Source of the DNA: Bacteroidales bacterium
GTDB lineage: Bacteria; Bacteroidota; Bacteroidia; Bacteroidales; Muribaculaceae
Length of the DNA: 38,703 nucleotides
Reading direction: 5' to 3'
NCBI GenBank assembly: GCA_014800795.1
Contig: JAAVFL010000030.1
Coordinates: 1-38,703 of the forward strand
The notes below the pieces were generated by a model. The model worked only from the letters and a program-made list of their open reading frames with translations. It did no database searches and was not told where the DNA came from. Positions 32,301-38,703 of this stretch are shown piece after piece. Each line of letters opens with the position of its first letter. The stretch's first letter is position 1. Made by a program: the position numbers and the translations under genes.

Positions 32301-32500
32301 TCGAGGGGAGCGATAACCGAGTTCAGTACTGCCTGGGCATTGGCACCTGCATATGTGGTCGATACCGAGATGGTAGGAGGAGCTATATCGGGATACTGCG
32401 TGATTGGCAGCGATGCAAGTCCGATCAGACCCAGCAGCACAATGAATATTGATATAACCGTCGAGAGTACCGGGCGGTTAATGAATGTATCTAATTTCAT
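29324..32500 (-). CDS. RND multidrug efflux pump (HAE1, AcrB-like)
   Basis: A 1058-residue inner-membrane proton/drug antiporter. It begins MKLDTFINRPVLSTVISIFI, the usual HAE1 start, so an in-frame ATG at 32644 is rejected. Twelve spans and two large periplasmic loops are expected from length and pattern. The paired acidic residues of span 4 are in LAIAIVVDDAIVVVEAVHA (near residue 405), and the C-terminal half repeats the pattern (LMIGLLAKNAILIVEFA). It lies between the adaptor and outer-membrane genes. Substrates cannot be told from sequence; dyes, detergents, bile salts and antibiotics are typical. Confidence 0.95.
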   Translation of the reverse strand: MKLDTFINRPVLSTVISIFIVLLGLIGLASLPITQYPDIAPPTISVSTTYAGANAQAVLNSVIAPLEESINGAEGMTYIESTATNTGSATISVHFKQGFDPDMAAVDVQNRVAKAQNLLPSEVIQVGVLTQKRQSSMLVGIALYAESGDYDNEFLDNYMKINVIPVLQRVNGVGDVMSFGGDYSMRIWIKPDVMAQYGLNPSDIAAALKDQNIEAAPGSFGAQGNQSFQYTMKYRGRYETPEEFENIVVRATPNGEVLRLKDIADVELGKVTYDFGSSLNGKPATVAMVFQTAGSNATQIINDCLDQVDQLKKDLPDGLDFAIPMNNNDFLYASIDKVVHTLIEAFILVFVVVYIFLQDLRSTIIPAIAIPVALIGTFFGLKLIGFSLNLITLSALVLAIAIVVDDAIVVVEAVHAKLDAGYKNSRKASIDAMSEIGGAIISITLVMMLVFVPVSFMPGTAGIFYQQFGLTMAIAIAFSAVNALTLSPALCAVFLKPHTDDHGKKQNIIKRFHHWFNVMYDAQLEHYKKGIGFFIRHKVTVGVVVAASVAALVWLMSRTPTALVPNEDTGTFFVMVDMPPGTSQERTNETMKQVDQLLATFPSIQYRQEILGYSFIAGQGATYGTFIVKMKDWSERDKKTESVDAVIGRFYGMSSQVIKDGRVIAFAPPMITGYSVTNGFELKMQDKTGGDINAFFAVVQNFLAQLNAQPEISMAYTTFNPTFPQYRIDIDAAKAQQAGLSTSTIISALQGYYGSMYVSNFNRFGKIYRVMVQSAPEDRVSPETLKNIKVRGSNGTMASLENYVTLTKVYGPDLLNRFNLFQSIAVTGNPAEGYSSGQALAAVERVASQSLPTGYGYEYAGMTREEGSGSGNTTAMIFGLCLLFVYLLLAAQYESYFLPWAVILSIPFGLMGSFIFAHIYDISNNIYLQIALIMLIGLLAKNAILIVEFALERRRTGMSIVNAAIAGAAARLRPILMTSLALIIGLLPMMFANGVGANGNRALGTGSVGGMLIGMILQVLFVPALFVVFQLIQEKFTPIKWKDTENTGMESEIEQYSR

Positions 32501-32579
32501 TTCTGTGGAAAGTAATGCTGGAGAGAGGGGTGATGAATATTTAGTGTGGTGATAACTCTCTTGGTAGTTGGCGCCGGCT

Positions 32580-33773
32580 TTACTGCTGTGCCTGCTGCGC
32601 TCCCTGCTGCTGTGCTGCTGCGCGGGCTGCCAGTTCGGCTGCATCTACTGCCTTGATAGGCATGTCGGGGCGCACTTTGGTGCCGACACCTTCTACTACC
32701 ACACGCTGTCCCGGGGTCAGACCGGAAGTAACGATATAGTTCTTGCCGTCGCTCTGCGGAGATACGGTCACGGGAGTGGTGACGGTTTTGCTTGAATCGT
32801 TTACGGTGTAGACAAACTTGCGGTCCTGAACCTCGAAAGCGGCCTTCTGGGGAATTGTTATCACCCCTTCCATGTGGTGGGGGATAAGAATCTGAGCTGT
32901 GGAGCCGCTGCGGAGCATACCGTTGAGGTTCTTGAAACGGGCACGTGCCGAGGCTGAACCTGTGCTGAGGTCAAGCACACCCGATACGGTGGCTACCTCG
33001 CCTGTCTCGGGATAGATGGTGCCGTCGGCAAGCTGAAGCTGCACGGGGGGCATCTTTGCGATAGCCTCGCTCAGAGTGAGCTTGCCGCCGTCGGTGATAT
33101 CGAGAATGTCTTTTTCGTTAAGAGAGAAATAGGCGTATACATCGGAGTTGTCGCTGACGGTGGTGAGCGGTGTTACCATCGAGGGGGATGCGAGCGAACC
33201 TTCGCGGTTGGTGATCGAACCTACGTAACCGTCGGAGGGAGCGGTTACTACGGTGTAGCTCAGGTTTTTCTTCGCGCTTGTAAGTCCTGCCTCTGCCTGT
33301 GCGAGAGCTGCCTGTGCCTGTGCAAGCGAGTTCTTGGCGAGCTGGTTCTCATATTCGCTGATGATATTCTTGTCAAAGAGGGTCTGCTTGTTGCTGGCGG
33401 TCAGGCGTGCTGTCTCGAGGGCTGTGCGGGCTGAGTTTACAGCTGCGGTTGCCTGGTCTACAGCTGCCTGATACTGTACTTGGTCAAGGGTGAAAAGGGG
33501 CTGGCCTCTATGAACGTACGCACCTTCGTCTACATGTACCTTTGTTACGAACCCTGATACGAGCGGCCGGACAGCGATGTCGGTCTTGCCCTGAATGTTG
33601 GCTGCAAGCGATGTTGTAAGATCGGCTGTGCCCGGTTGCACTGTCACAGTAGCGATTTCCGGGGTCATGTCGGGCATCTGCTGGCTTTCTTTGCTGCCGC
33701 ACGATGCCAAAGTAAGCACTGTCGCTGAGATACCAGCTATAGCTGCGAGCGACTGAACTTTGAACTTCTTCAT
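32580..33773 (-). CDS. RND efflux periplasmic adaptor (MFP/HlyD family)
   Basis: A 397-residue lipoprotein (signal ending LASC, Cys25) that links the pump to the outer-membrane channel. It has the split lipoyl domain (TDIAVRPLVSGFVTKVHVDEGAYVHRGQ in pieces around 64-92), a coiled-coil hairpin rich in Ala, Gln and Asn (about 100-165), then SYTVVTAPSDGYVG and a beta-barrel domain with STAQILIPHHMEGVITIP. The end is Gln/Ala-rich. It is the first gene of the operon; the pump gene starts 79 bp downstream. Confidence 0.93.
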   Translation of the reverse strand: MKKFKVQSLAAIAGISATVLTLASCGSKESQQMPDMTPEIATVTVQPGTADLTTSLAANIQGKTDIAVRPLVSGFVTKVHVDEGAYVHRGQPLFTLDQVQYQAAVDQATAAVNSARTALETARLTASNKQTLFDKNIISEYENQLAKNSLAQAQAALAQAEAGLTSAKKNLSYTVVTAPSDGYVGSITNREGSLASPSMVTPLTTVSDNSDVYAYFSLNEKDILDITDGGKLTLSEAIAKMPPVQLQLADGTIYPETGEVATVSGVLDLSTGSASARARFKNLNGMLRSGSTAQILIPHHMEGVITIPQKAAFEVQDRKFVYTVNDSSKTVTTPVTVSPQSDGKNYIVTSGLTPGQRVVVEGVGTKVRPDMPIKAVDAAELAARAAAQQQGAQQAQQ

Positions 33774-33857
33774 GTTTTCTACTCTTTTTTATTCTTAGTT
33801 GTTCCTATTTATTTGCCTGTGAATATGATTACTTTCCGTAATCTTCCAAATCGAGTG

Positions 33858-33865
33858 CAAAATTA
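33858..33865 (-). promoter_or_regulatory. Promoter -7 box of the efflux operon
   Basis: TAATTTTG on the minus strand matches TAnnTTTG. The predicted start is near 33853 with a leader of about 80 nt. The expected -33 position (33886-33889) lacks TTTG and falls within a dyad. Confidence 0.5.
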
Positions 33866-33872
33866 CCAAATA

Positions 33873-33916
33873 AAAAATGGTGAATATATGATAAATGTCA
33901 TATTAGCACCATTTTT
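33873..33916. promoter_or_regulatory. Dyad over the -33 region of the efflux promoter
   Basis: AAAAATGGTG-N3-ATATGA (33873-33891) mirrors TCATAT-N3-CACCATTTTT (33898-33916) around 6 nt; 16 of 19 positions pair. Its position suggests an operator for an efflux regulator. The rest of 33917-34083 holds no gene. Confidence 0.5.
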
Positions 33917-34083
33917 AACATGTTTTAAGGCTGCTTTTGCCCGTAAATCAGCCCTCTACCAAACCTGTTAATTTTCGTAGACTGCCTGTTGTGAAGATCA
34001 GTTGTCGGGCGGTAGGGATTTACGCGGGCATATGGATATCATCGCGGTTGCAGATAAAGGATAGAAGAAAATGCGGCGAAACG

Positions 34084-34114
34084 GTTGAAGTGCGGATAAA
34101 AATCGTTTACTTTG
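34084..34114 (+). promoter_or_regulatory. Promoter of the esterase gene
   Basis: GTTG (34084-34087), 19 nt, then TTACTTTG (34107-34114), seven of eight. The leader would be about 65 nt. Confidence 0.5.
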
Positions 34115-34132
34115 CAGAAAATTATACTTACC

Positions 34133-34177
34133 ATGAAAATACCGCTCAGAGGCGGATGTTTCCCTAAATTGATTTAA
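34133..34177 (+). CDS. Possible 14-codon leader ORF before the esterase
   Basis: ATG at 34133 begins a short frame, MKIPLRGGCFPKLI, ending with TAA at 34175-34177, 5 nt before the esterase ATG. It is inside the predicted transcript. It could control translation of the esterase by coupling or stalling, or be chance. Confidence 0.3.
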   Translation: MKIPLRGGCFPKLI

Positions 34178-34182
34178 TAAGA

Positions 34183-34998
34183 ATGAAAAAAGTATTGTTT
34201 CTGATTCTGACGGCAATCATTATGCTGCCGGCAACAGCCCAGACAGTTGATACGATCTCTGTCTACAGTCCGTCGATGGATAAGGATATACGCACGGTGG
34301 TGATCCTTCCCGACGGCTACGACAAGGGGAAAGATTATCCTGTGGTGTATCTCCTTCATGGCCACGGGGGTGACCACAAAGACTGGATAAATATCAAGCC
34401 GGATCTTCCCGAGGCTATCAATCGCCATAATGTTATCGCCGTGTGCCCCGATTGCGCTGTTTCATGGTATTGGGACAGTCCTGTGGATTCCACTCTCAGA
34501 TATGAAACCTTCGTTTCAACAGAGCTGATAAAGGATATCGATTCACGCTACAAGACAAAGGCCGACAAGTCGGCGCGCGCTATCACGGGCCTGAGCATGG
34601 GCGGACAGGGGGGTCTGTGGCTCGGAATCCGTCACCAGGATACGTTCGGGGCCTGCGGGTCGACAAGCGGAGGCGTAGATATACGCCCTTTCCCCGACAA
34701 CTGGCATATGAAAAATTCGCTCGGGGAGTATTCCGAACATCCGGAAAACTGGGAAAACCATACCATCGCCAGCCAGCTTTATCTCGTAAAGCCTGATCTG
34801 CGCATCATATTCGACTGCGGCACATCCGACTTCTTCTACGATGTAAACGAACGTTTACACAACGAGATGGTCTACCGCAATATCAAGCACGACTATATCT
34901 CGCGTCCCGGCGGGCATTATTGGTCATACTGGGCTAATTCGCTCGATACCCAGCTCCTCTTCTTCTCGAAATTTTTTAACGGGACACTCCCCTGGTAA
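34183..34998 (+). CDS. Secreted esterase (antigen 85/CE1-like alpha/beta hydrolase)
   Basis: A 271-residue protein with a signal peptide ending ATAQ (about 1-20). The hydrolase core has VVILPDGYDKGKDYPVVYLL, then HGHGGDHKDW. The nucleophile Ser138 is in ITGLSMGGQGG, the acid is likely Asp216 in CGTSDFFYD, and His245 is in RPGGHYWSYW. This matches the esterase D/feruloyl esterase group that removes acyl or phenolic groups from plant glycans. It follows its own promoter and ends at a strong terminator. No xylanase is adjacent, so the substrate is open. Confidence 0.88.
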   Translation: MKKVLFLILTAIIMLPATAQTVDTISVYSPSMDKDIRTVVILPDGYDKGKDYPVVYLLHGHGGDHKDWINIKPDLPEAINRHNVIAVCPDCAVSWYWDSPVDSTLRYETFVSTELIKDIDSRYKTKADKSARAITGLSMGGQGGLWLGIRHQDTFGACGSTSGGVDIRPFPDNWHMKNSLGEYSEHPENWENHTIASQLYLVKPDLRIIFDCGTSDFFYDVNERLHNEMVYRNIKHDYISRPGGHYWSYWANSLDTQLLFFSKFFNGTLPW

Positions 34999-35002
34999 AA
35001 AA

Positions 35003-35065
35003 AAACAGACTCTGACCGCAGGAAAATACGGATTATCAAGCCGATCCTGCGGTCAGAGTCTGTTT
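35003..35065. terminator. Bidirectional terminator with a 21-bp perfect stem
   Basis: 35003-35023 pairs perfectly with 35045-35065 around a 21-nt loop, between the convergent esterase and endonuclease/phosphatase genes. A and T tracts flank the base. Confidence 0.8.
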
Positions 35066-35074
35066 GTTTCAGGG

Positions 35075-36115
35075 TTATTTCAGTTCGAATGTGGCAAAAA
35101 CGGCCTTGTGGTCGCTAGGCCACCGACAGGGCAGCTGTATCACAGGGTCTGATGTCGATGAGCCTACTATCTTACCATAGAGAATGTCGGCTGCGGGTCC
35201 TACAACGGTTACATCGCTTAACGATATGCCGCTGTCGGGATAGTAATATATGAAGTCGATACGGTCGCGCTCGTCCCTGTCAGGAAGCCACACCAGTTTT
35301 GAAATATCGGTGAATGGATTACCGGCGGGGTATGTGAATCCGGGATGTGTCACTGCGTTAGGGTAGAGCTCGCGGTAGCAGTCGCGGAAACCGGCATCGC
35401 TCAGCATCATAGAACAGTCCCAGTCGATTACCATGCCGTTGTGATCGCGAATACCGCCGGTATCGGCCTGCCAGTCGAGGTGTGATGGTTCGTTGAAATC
35501 ACCTCCTATAATCACCATGTTTCCCTTCGCACGCTCTTTGCTGGCATCTTCTATCAGGGCGGCTACTCCCTCGTCGCGATACGAAAGGCGGTTTGCGGCC
35601 AGAACGGAATCTGCATCGCATACCGGGGAGGGGAGTTTCTTCCAGGTGGTTCCGCTGTAGCCGCGTGGCATATAGCATTCGTAATGGGTCCAGTCCCAGT
35701 GTACCGAATAGATTGCCATATGGTGGCCGCCGAATGTAAGCCACCCTTTTGCCACAGGGTTTGGACGAACCTTGTCATCGAGTGTGAAACAACGCGATAC
35801 CGAATCGGGAGCTATCGACGAAATTATGCCCATGCTCATCTGAAGCGTGTCGCAGTAATATTGCTTTCCGCGTTCGGCGAGGATACCGCACAGATGATCA
35901 AGCAGCCGCTCGTAGCAGCCACCGGTAATCTCGCAGAGAAGCGCTATGTCGGGATCGGTCATATCGATCACGTCGGCAATGGCTTCCGCGCCGTTCTCTA
36001 TATTTTCTCCCTGTATCCAGGTGTTCATCTGCAATACTTTCAGTCTGGTGGTTCGGGCATTCCCCGTAAGGGCGGATACGATAAGCATCGTGATACACAG
36101 CAGTTTCAGTTTCAT
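35075..36115 (-). CDS. Secreted endonuclease/exonuclease/phosphatase family protein
   Basis: A 346-residue protein starting MKLKLLCITMLIVSALTGNA, a signal peptide; a Met at 36163 is less likely. The EEP fold shows LKVLQMNTW, the metal-binding Glu in DIALLCEITGG, GGDFNEPSHLDW with the catalytic Asp/Asn, and SDHKAVFATF at the end. Such proteins hydrolyse phosphodiester or phosphomonoester bonds of nucleic acids, inositol phosphates or sphingomyelin. The export signal points to an extracytoplasmic substrate, which is not known. Confidence 0.88.
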   Translation of the reverse strand: MKLKLLCITMLIVSALTGNARTTRLKVLQMNTWIQGENIENGAEAIADVIDMTDPDIALLCEITGGCYERLLDHLCGILAERGKQYYCDTLQMSMGIISSIAPDSVSRCFTLDDKVRPNPVAKGWLTFGGHHMAIYSVHWDWTHYECYMPRGYSGTTWKKLPSPVCDADSVLAANRLSYRDEGVAALIEDASKERAKGNMVIIGGDFNEPSHLDWQADTGGIRDHNGMVIDWDCSMMLSDAGFRDCYRELYPNAVTHPGFTYPAGNPFTDISKLVWLPDRDERDRIDFIYYYPDSGISLSDVTVVGPAADILYGKIVGSSTSDPVIQLPCRWPSDHKAVFATFELK

Positions 36116-36132
36116 AACTCTCCTTATGTCTG

Positions 36133-36140
36133 CAAAGTTG
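36133..36140 (-). promoter_or_regulatory. Possible -7 box of the EEP-family gene
   Basis: CAACTTTG on the minus strand matches seven of eight positions, giving a leader of only about 13 nt. A perfect palindrome (36140-36181) lies immediately upstream. Confidence 0.4.
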
Positions 36141-36181
36141 ATTAGCGGCCGGCGAACACCCATGTTCGCCGGCCGCTAATC
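36140..36181. terminator. Perfect 19-bp palindrome between FN3 and EEP genes
   Basis: 36140-36158 pairs exactly with 36163-36181, with a 4-nt loop and a GC-rich core. No T tract follows on either strand, so it may be a terminator of unusual form or an operator over the EEP promoter. Confidence 0.5.
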
Positions 36182-36207
36182 GGTTATAGTTTTATCGCAA
36201 GTCGATT

Positions 36208-36237
36208 AATGAGGAGCTGATAATCATGTTCCTCATT
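36208..36237 (-). terminator. Hairpin after the FN3 protein gene
   Basis: AATGAGGA (36208-36215) pairs with TCCTCATT (36230-36237), 9 bp after the stop codon of the FN3 gene on the minus strand. Confidence 0.45.
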
Positions 36238-36245
36238 TAAGAATA

Positions 36246-37973
36246 TTATTCGTTGATGAGAACTTTGGTGGCAGTATTGCCCTGACGGCGGATATATACG
36301 CCCTGGCCGGGATTGTCAACACGGATGCCCTGAAGATTGTAGAATTCAACAGGGAGATCTTCGTTGCCGGCGGTTACACTGCCGATACCTGAGGTTTTCT
36401 CTCCGATTCTGATGTTGTCTAGGCTGACATCCTGTGTCCATGATCCGCGGATCACACCTACACGGATCTGGCCGTATTTCTTGCCGGCGAGATCGGGAAG
36501 TTCTACAAGAATCTGGCGCCAGCAGGGATCCTCAGGTTTGTCGAGCGACGATGTATGGAACATCTCCTCGAATTCTCCACCCTCTGTCGAAACGCATACG
36601 CGTACTTCATGGTCGGTGCCTTCGATAGTGACGGGGATATAGTAGTACCACATAGATAGTACGGGCGACTGTGCTTTTTCGAAGTTGATGCGCGGAGAAG
36701 TTACGGTATATTCCGATCCTGTTTCCATGTATCCGTAGAAAGAGGCCGAGAGAAGTCCGCCGTCGCCATCCTGCGGATTTACTATTATGTCGATATCCTC
36801 TTTGGGATAATATTCTGTCTCGTAATCATGCACATCGAATACCTCGCGGGCGTAGTATCCGTCGCTGTAGCCGGTGGCGATCCAACCGCGGTGTTGCCAC
36901 TGTGCGCCTGTGAACGATTCGGTGAAAGGATACGATGCATACGGACCGGCTGTGAACATCGGTGTCTCTGCCATATGGTAGCTCTCTCCGGTAGGATTGA
37001 TAGCGCTGATACCGAACTGCATCACCTCCTCTTCCGTGAAATCGATGGGTATTTCATAGCGTTCACCGGGATGATTCTTGGCCAGCTGAGTGAATTCCTT
37101 ATCGCCCGAATAGCGCACGTAGATGCTGTAGGTCACATTGTCGGGGTCAATGGAGCCGCCGCGGCCGCCGGTCTCGGGAAGTTCCCAGGTGAGAACTAAT
37201 TTATCGGAATATTCTTCCCATGCAAGCCCGGTTGGGGTAGAAGGAATATCCTCGCCGATGTAGATACCGGCTTCCGTAGCTTCGCCGTTACCTTTTTCTC
37301 CGGCACGGGCATAGGCGCGGAGGCTATAGTTGGCCCCCATCTCTACCCCGTCGGTAACGGGAAACGAAAAGGTTTCGCCTGGAGCGATATCAGGAACACT
37401 TGCCACAGTATACCATGTATAGAGAATCATCATCTCAACTTCAATTGTACTTATCGAAGTGAGCGGATTTCCGTTCTCGTCAACTGTTGGAGCGGTGAAG
37501 CTTACGTCGAACTGAGCTGTCTCGTGGTCGGGAGTTGTCACAGTAAAGTTCTGGAGCTTTCCGGGACGGATGCCGGTATAGCTGCTCAGCCATGTGGGAG
37601 AACCTTTCTCGTTATCGACCCAACATGTTACGCGATACTCATACACCTCATCGGGTTGTACAGTGTTGTCGACATAGCGGATTTCGCCGCCGGGAACAAC
37701 GTCGGTCAGCACACCGATCGGTTCTGAAGGCCAGTCGGTGGATGGAGTATGGCGCTCGATAGTTACTTTGGTAATGTATTCGAGAGTCTCGTTCTGGTAT
37801 GTATCCCAGTCATATTCAGTTTCTGTCGGAGCTACGGCTGTGATCAGCACTGAGTTGGAAGCCGGATCATAAATCGCGGTATCCTTAGTGGGCCTGTTGG
37901 CGGGAAGACACCAGGCCATGTTGAATGCCATTGCAGCCGTTGCCAGACTGATAAGGCGTAAATTTCTCTTCAT
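36246..37973 (-). CDS. Secreted FN3-domain protein with T9SS-type C-terminal tail
   Basis: A 575-residue protein with a signal peptide (about 1-23). There are three fibronectin III-like segments: about 40-135 (VYEYRVTCWVDNEKGSPTW), 140-240 (FDVSFTAPTVDENG) and 245-345 (PSTPTGLAWEEYSDKLVLTW). A jelly-roll-like domain follows at about 355-510 (YPFTESFTGAQWQHRGWIA, LSMWYYYIPVTIEG, VSLDNIRIGE), like cleaved-adhesin domains. The end (VEFYNLQGIRVDNPGQGVYI) resembles a type IX secretion signal. It is probably a surface or released adhesin-like protein; no catalytic domain is seen. It has its own promoter at 38036-38067. Confidence 0.8.
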   Translation of the reverse strand: MKRNLRLISLATAAMAFNMAWCLPANRPTKDTAIYDPASNSVLITAVAPTETEYDWDTYQNETLEYITKVTIERHTPSTDWPSEPIGVLTDVVPGGEIRYVDNTVQPDEVYEYRVTCWVDNEKGSPTWLSSYTGIRPGKLQNFTVTTPDHETAQFDVSFTAPTVDENGNPLTSISTIEVEMMILYTWYTVASVPDIAPGETFSFPVTDGVEMGANYSLRAYARAGEKGNGEATEAGIYIGEDIPSTPTGLAWEEYSDKLVLTWELPETGGRGGSIDPDNVTYSIYVRYSGDKEFTQLAKNHPGERYEIPIDFTEEEVMQFGISAINPTGESYHMAETPMFTAGPYASYPFTESFTGAQWQHRGWIATGYSDGYYAREVFDVHDYETEYYPKEDIDIIVNPQDGDGGLLSASFYGYMETGSEYTVTSPRINFEKAQSPVLSMWYYYIPVTIEGTDHEVRVCVSTEGGEFEEMFHTSSLDKPEDPCWRQILVELPDLAGKKYGQIRVGVIRGSWTQDVSLDNIRIGEKTSGIGSVTAGNEDLPVEFYNLQGIRVDNPGQGVYIRRQGNTATKVLINE

Positions 37974-38035
37974 ATGTAAAATATACTAAATGTGATAATT
38001 CTGATTTAATGTTTTTGTTGTCGGTTAAGCGACTG

Positions 38036-38067
38036 CAAATATACGAACTTGTTCGGTTCTCTGCAAG
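38036..38067 (-). promoter_or_regulatory. Promoter of the FN3 protein gene
   Basis: On the minus strand there is CTTG (38064-38067), 20 nt, then TATATTTG (38036-38043). The leader would be about 58 nt. Confidence 0.6.
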
Positions 38068-38163
38068 TGATAACGCTCTTATCGCGTGCAAAATGCTATC
38101 TTTTAAATCATCATTACAACATTTTGACAATTTTTTACTACTTCGATCTAACCTCCGTCAAAT

Positions 38164-38199
38164 CAGTATAGCAACCGCCTGCAGGCAGTTGCTATACTG
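38164..38199. repeat. Long imperfect palindrome in the intergenic gap
   Basis: The right half (38182-38199) mirrors the left (38164-38181) with a single C-A mismatch and a TGCA centre. No T tract follows. It could be a transcript-ending hairpin or an operator. Apart from this and a small CTGCTCCAGCAG inverted repeat near 38291, I see nothing recognisable between 38100 and 38331. Confidence 0.4.
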
Positions 38200-38331
38200 T
38201 AGCCCTGCTATCGCCCCTTGCCCGTCCGACTTCAGCAGAGTTATGAATCTCATGTCGCTCCGCTTAGCGAAGTTATCGGTCTCGGGGCGCCCTGCTCCAG
38301 CAGAAAATCACCCATTAACAATTACTAATTG

Positions 38332-38691
38332 CTAATTGCTTGAGAGCCACTTGATGGGGAACACCTTCTCGGCAGCGCGACGGCGCTCGTAGAAGGCGCG
38401 CTGCCCCTGCTCGTCGGTGCCCTGCGGTGGCACGAGGCAAGCCAGCGATTCGATCACCCCATTGCGGTCGGCAAGCGCCGCTGCGTTCCGGTCGTAGTTC
38501 TTCTCAAGCTTCGCCAGATAGCTCTTCAGTTGCTTGCTCGCCTCGCCGCTCTGAGTCCGGGCGATGTAGCTGCGCATACCCTCCTCCCCCTCGGCGAGCC
38601 ATATGGCCAAAGCGCGCACACCGAACAGTTTAAGTAGGTCGCTGTGGGTGACACCCTTCCCCTTGCGTATCATATCATACTCGTCGGTCAT
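38332..38691 (-). CDS. Unrecognised protein, possibly incomplete at the right edge
   Basis: A soluble frame of 119 residues from ATG 38691. It stays open to the window edge, so the true start may lie outside. It is rich in Ala, Glu, Arg and Lys and looks mainly helical (TQSGEASKQLKSYLAKLEKN, GQRAFYERRRAAEKVFPI). There is no signal peptide or membrane span. I do not recognise a family. Confidence 0.55.
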   Translation of the reverse strand: MTDEYDMIRKGKGVTHSDLLKLFGVRALAIWLAEGEEGMRSYIARTQSGEASKQLKSYLAKLEKNYDRNAAALADRNGVIESLACLVPPQGTDEQGQRAFYERRRAAEKVFPIKWLSSN

Positions 38692-38703
38692 AAGTTTGGT
38701 AAG

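Noticed and set aside
37885-38130. Minus-strand frame of 81 codons overlapping the start of the FN3 gene
   Set aside because: It overlaps the signal peptide region in another frame and covers the FN3 promoter.

Overview
The window reads as a chromosomal segment of a Bacteroidales bacterium, most likely a gut Muribaculaceae-type organism; the genus cannot be fixed from sequence alone. The evidence is Bacteroidota promoters (TTTG at -33, TAnnTTTG at -7, about 20 nt apart) in front of many genes, Bacteroidota-restricted families (DUF2795, DUF4230, DUF4491, a Nudix-type AraR-like regulator), type IX secretion C-terminal domains, many lipoprotein signal peptides and scattered glycoside hydrolases without susC/susD. 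There is no integrase, transposase, phage module, CRISPR array, rRNA or recognisable tRNA, so this looks like ordinary core and flexible chromosome.

Layout. 1-4.6 kb: the start of a gene running off the left edge, a DUF2795 protein, a LOG-family protein overlapping a corrinoid adenosyltransferase, a divergent U32 protein followed by a secreted five-bladed-propeller glycosidase, and a TrmH/SpoU methyltransferase. 4.9-9.2 kb (plus strand): a SulP anion transporter, a membrane acyltransferase and two tandem DUF4230 proteins. 9.4-12.2 kb (minus): GH125 and GH76, which together suit alpha-1,6-mannan breakdown. 12.4-12.6 kb: an intergenic stretch with the marks of a structured plus-strand RNA. 12.7-13.4 kb: rplU-rpmA with a structured leader. 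13.5-15.9 kb: a GH51 arabinofuranosidase overlapping an AraR-like Nudix regulator, with two matching dyads at the regulator promoter. 15.9-19.1 kb: a secreted C10 cysteine protease coupled to a lipoprotein of unknown function. 19.2-22.0 kb: an (alpha/alpha)6 glycosidase followed by a glycosidase truncated before its nucleophile. 22.1-29 kb: a DUF3298 lipoprotein, an OmpH-like lipoprotein with a 50-residue membrane protein upstream, the M20C dipeptidase PepD, a muramidase-like protein, a DUF4491 protein and lpxA. 27.8-33.8 kb: a complete RND efflux operon (adaptor, pump, outer-membrane factor) with lpxA 31 bp downstream. 34-38.7 kb: a secreted esterase, a secreted EEP-family nuclease/phosphatase, an FN3 protein with a T9SS-type tail, and an unrecognised protein entering from the right.

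The overall picture is glycan scavenging (mannan, arabinan and two unassigned glycosidases), secreted proteolysis and esterase activity, envelope upkeep (LpxA, Skp-like chaperone, muramidase, efflux) and housekeeping. Many transcription units end in long, near-perfect hairpins flanked by A/T tracts. I see no clearly new multi-gene system. The best leads are the candidate RNA at 12.4-12.6 kb, the AraR-like operator arrangement, the protease-lipoprotein pair, the truncated glycosidase, the dyad upstream of the efflux operon, and the 14-codon leader ORF before the esterase.
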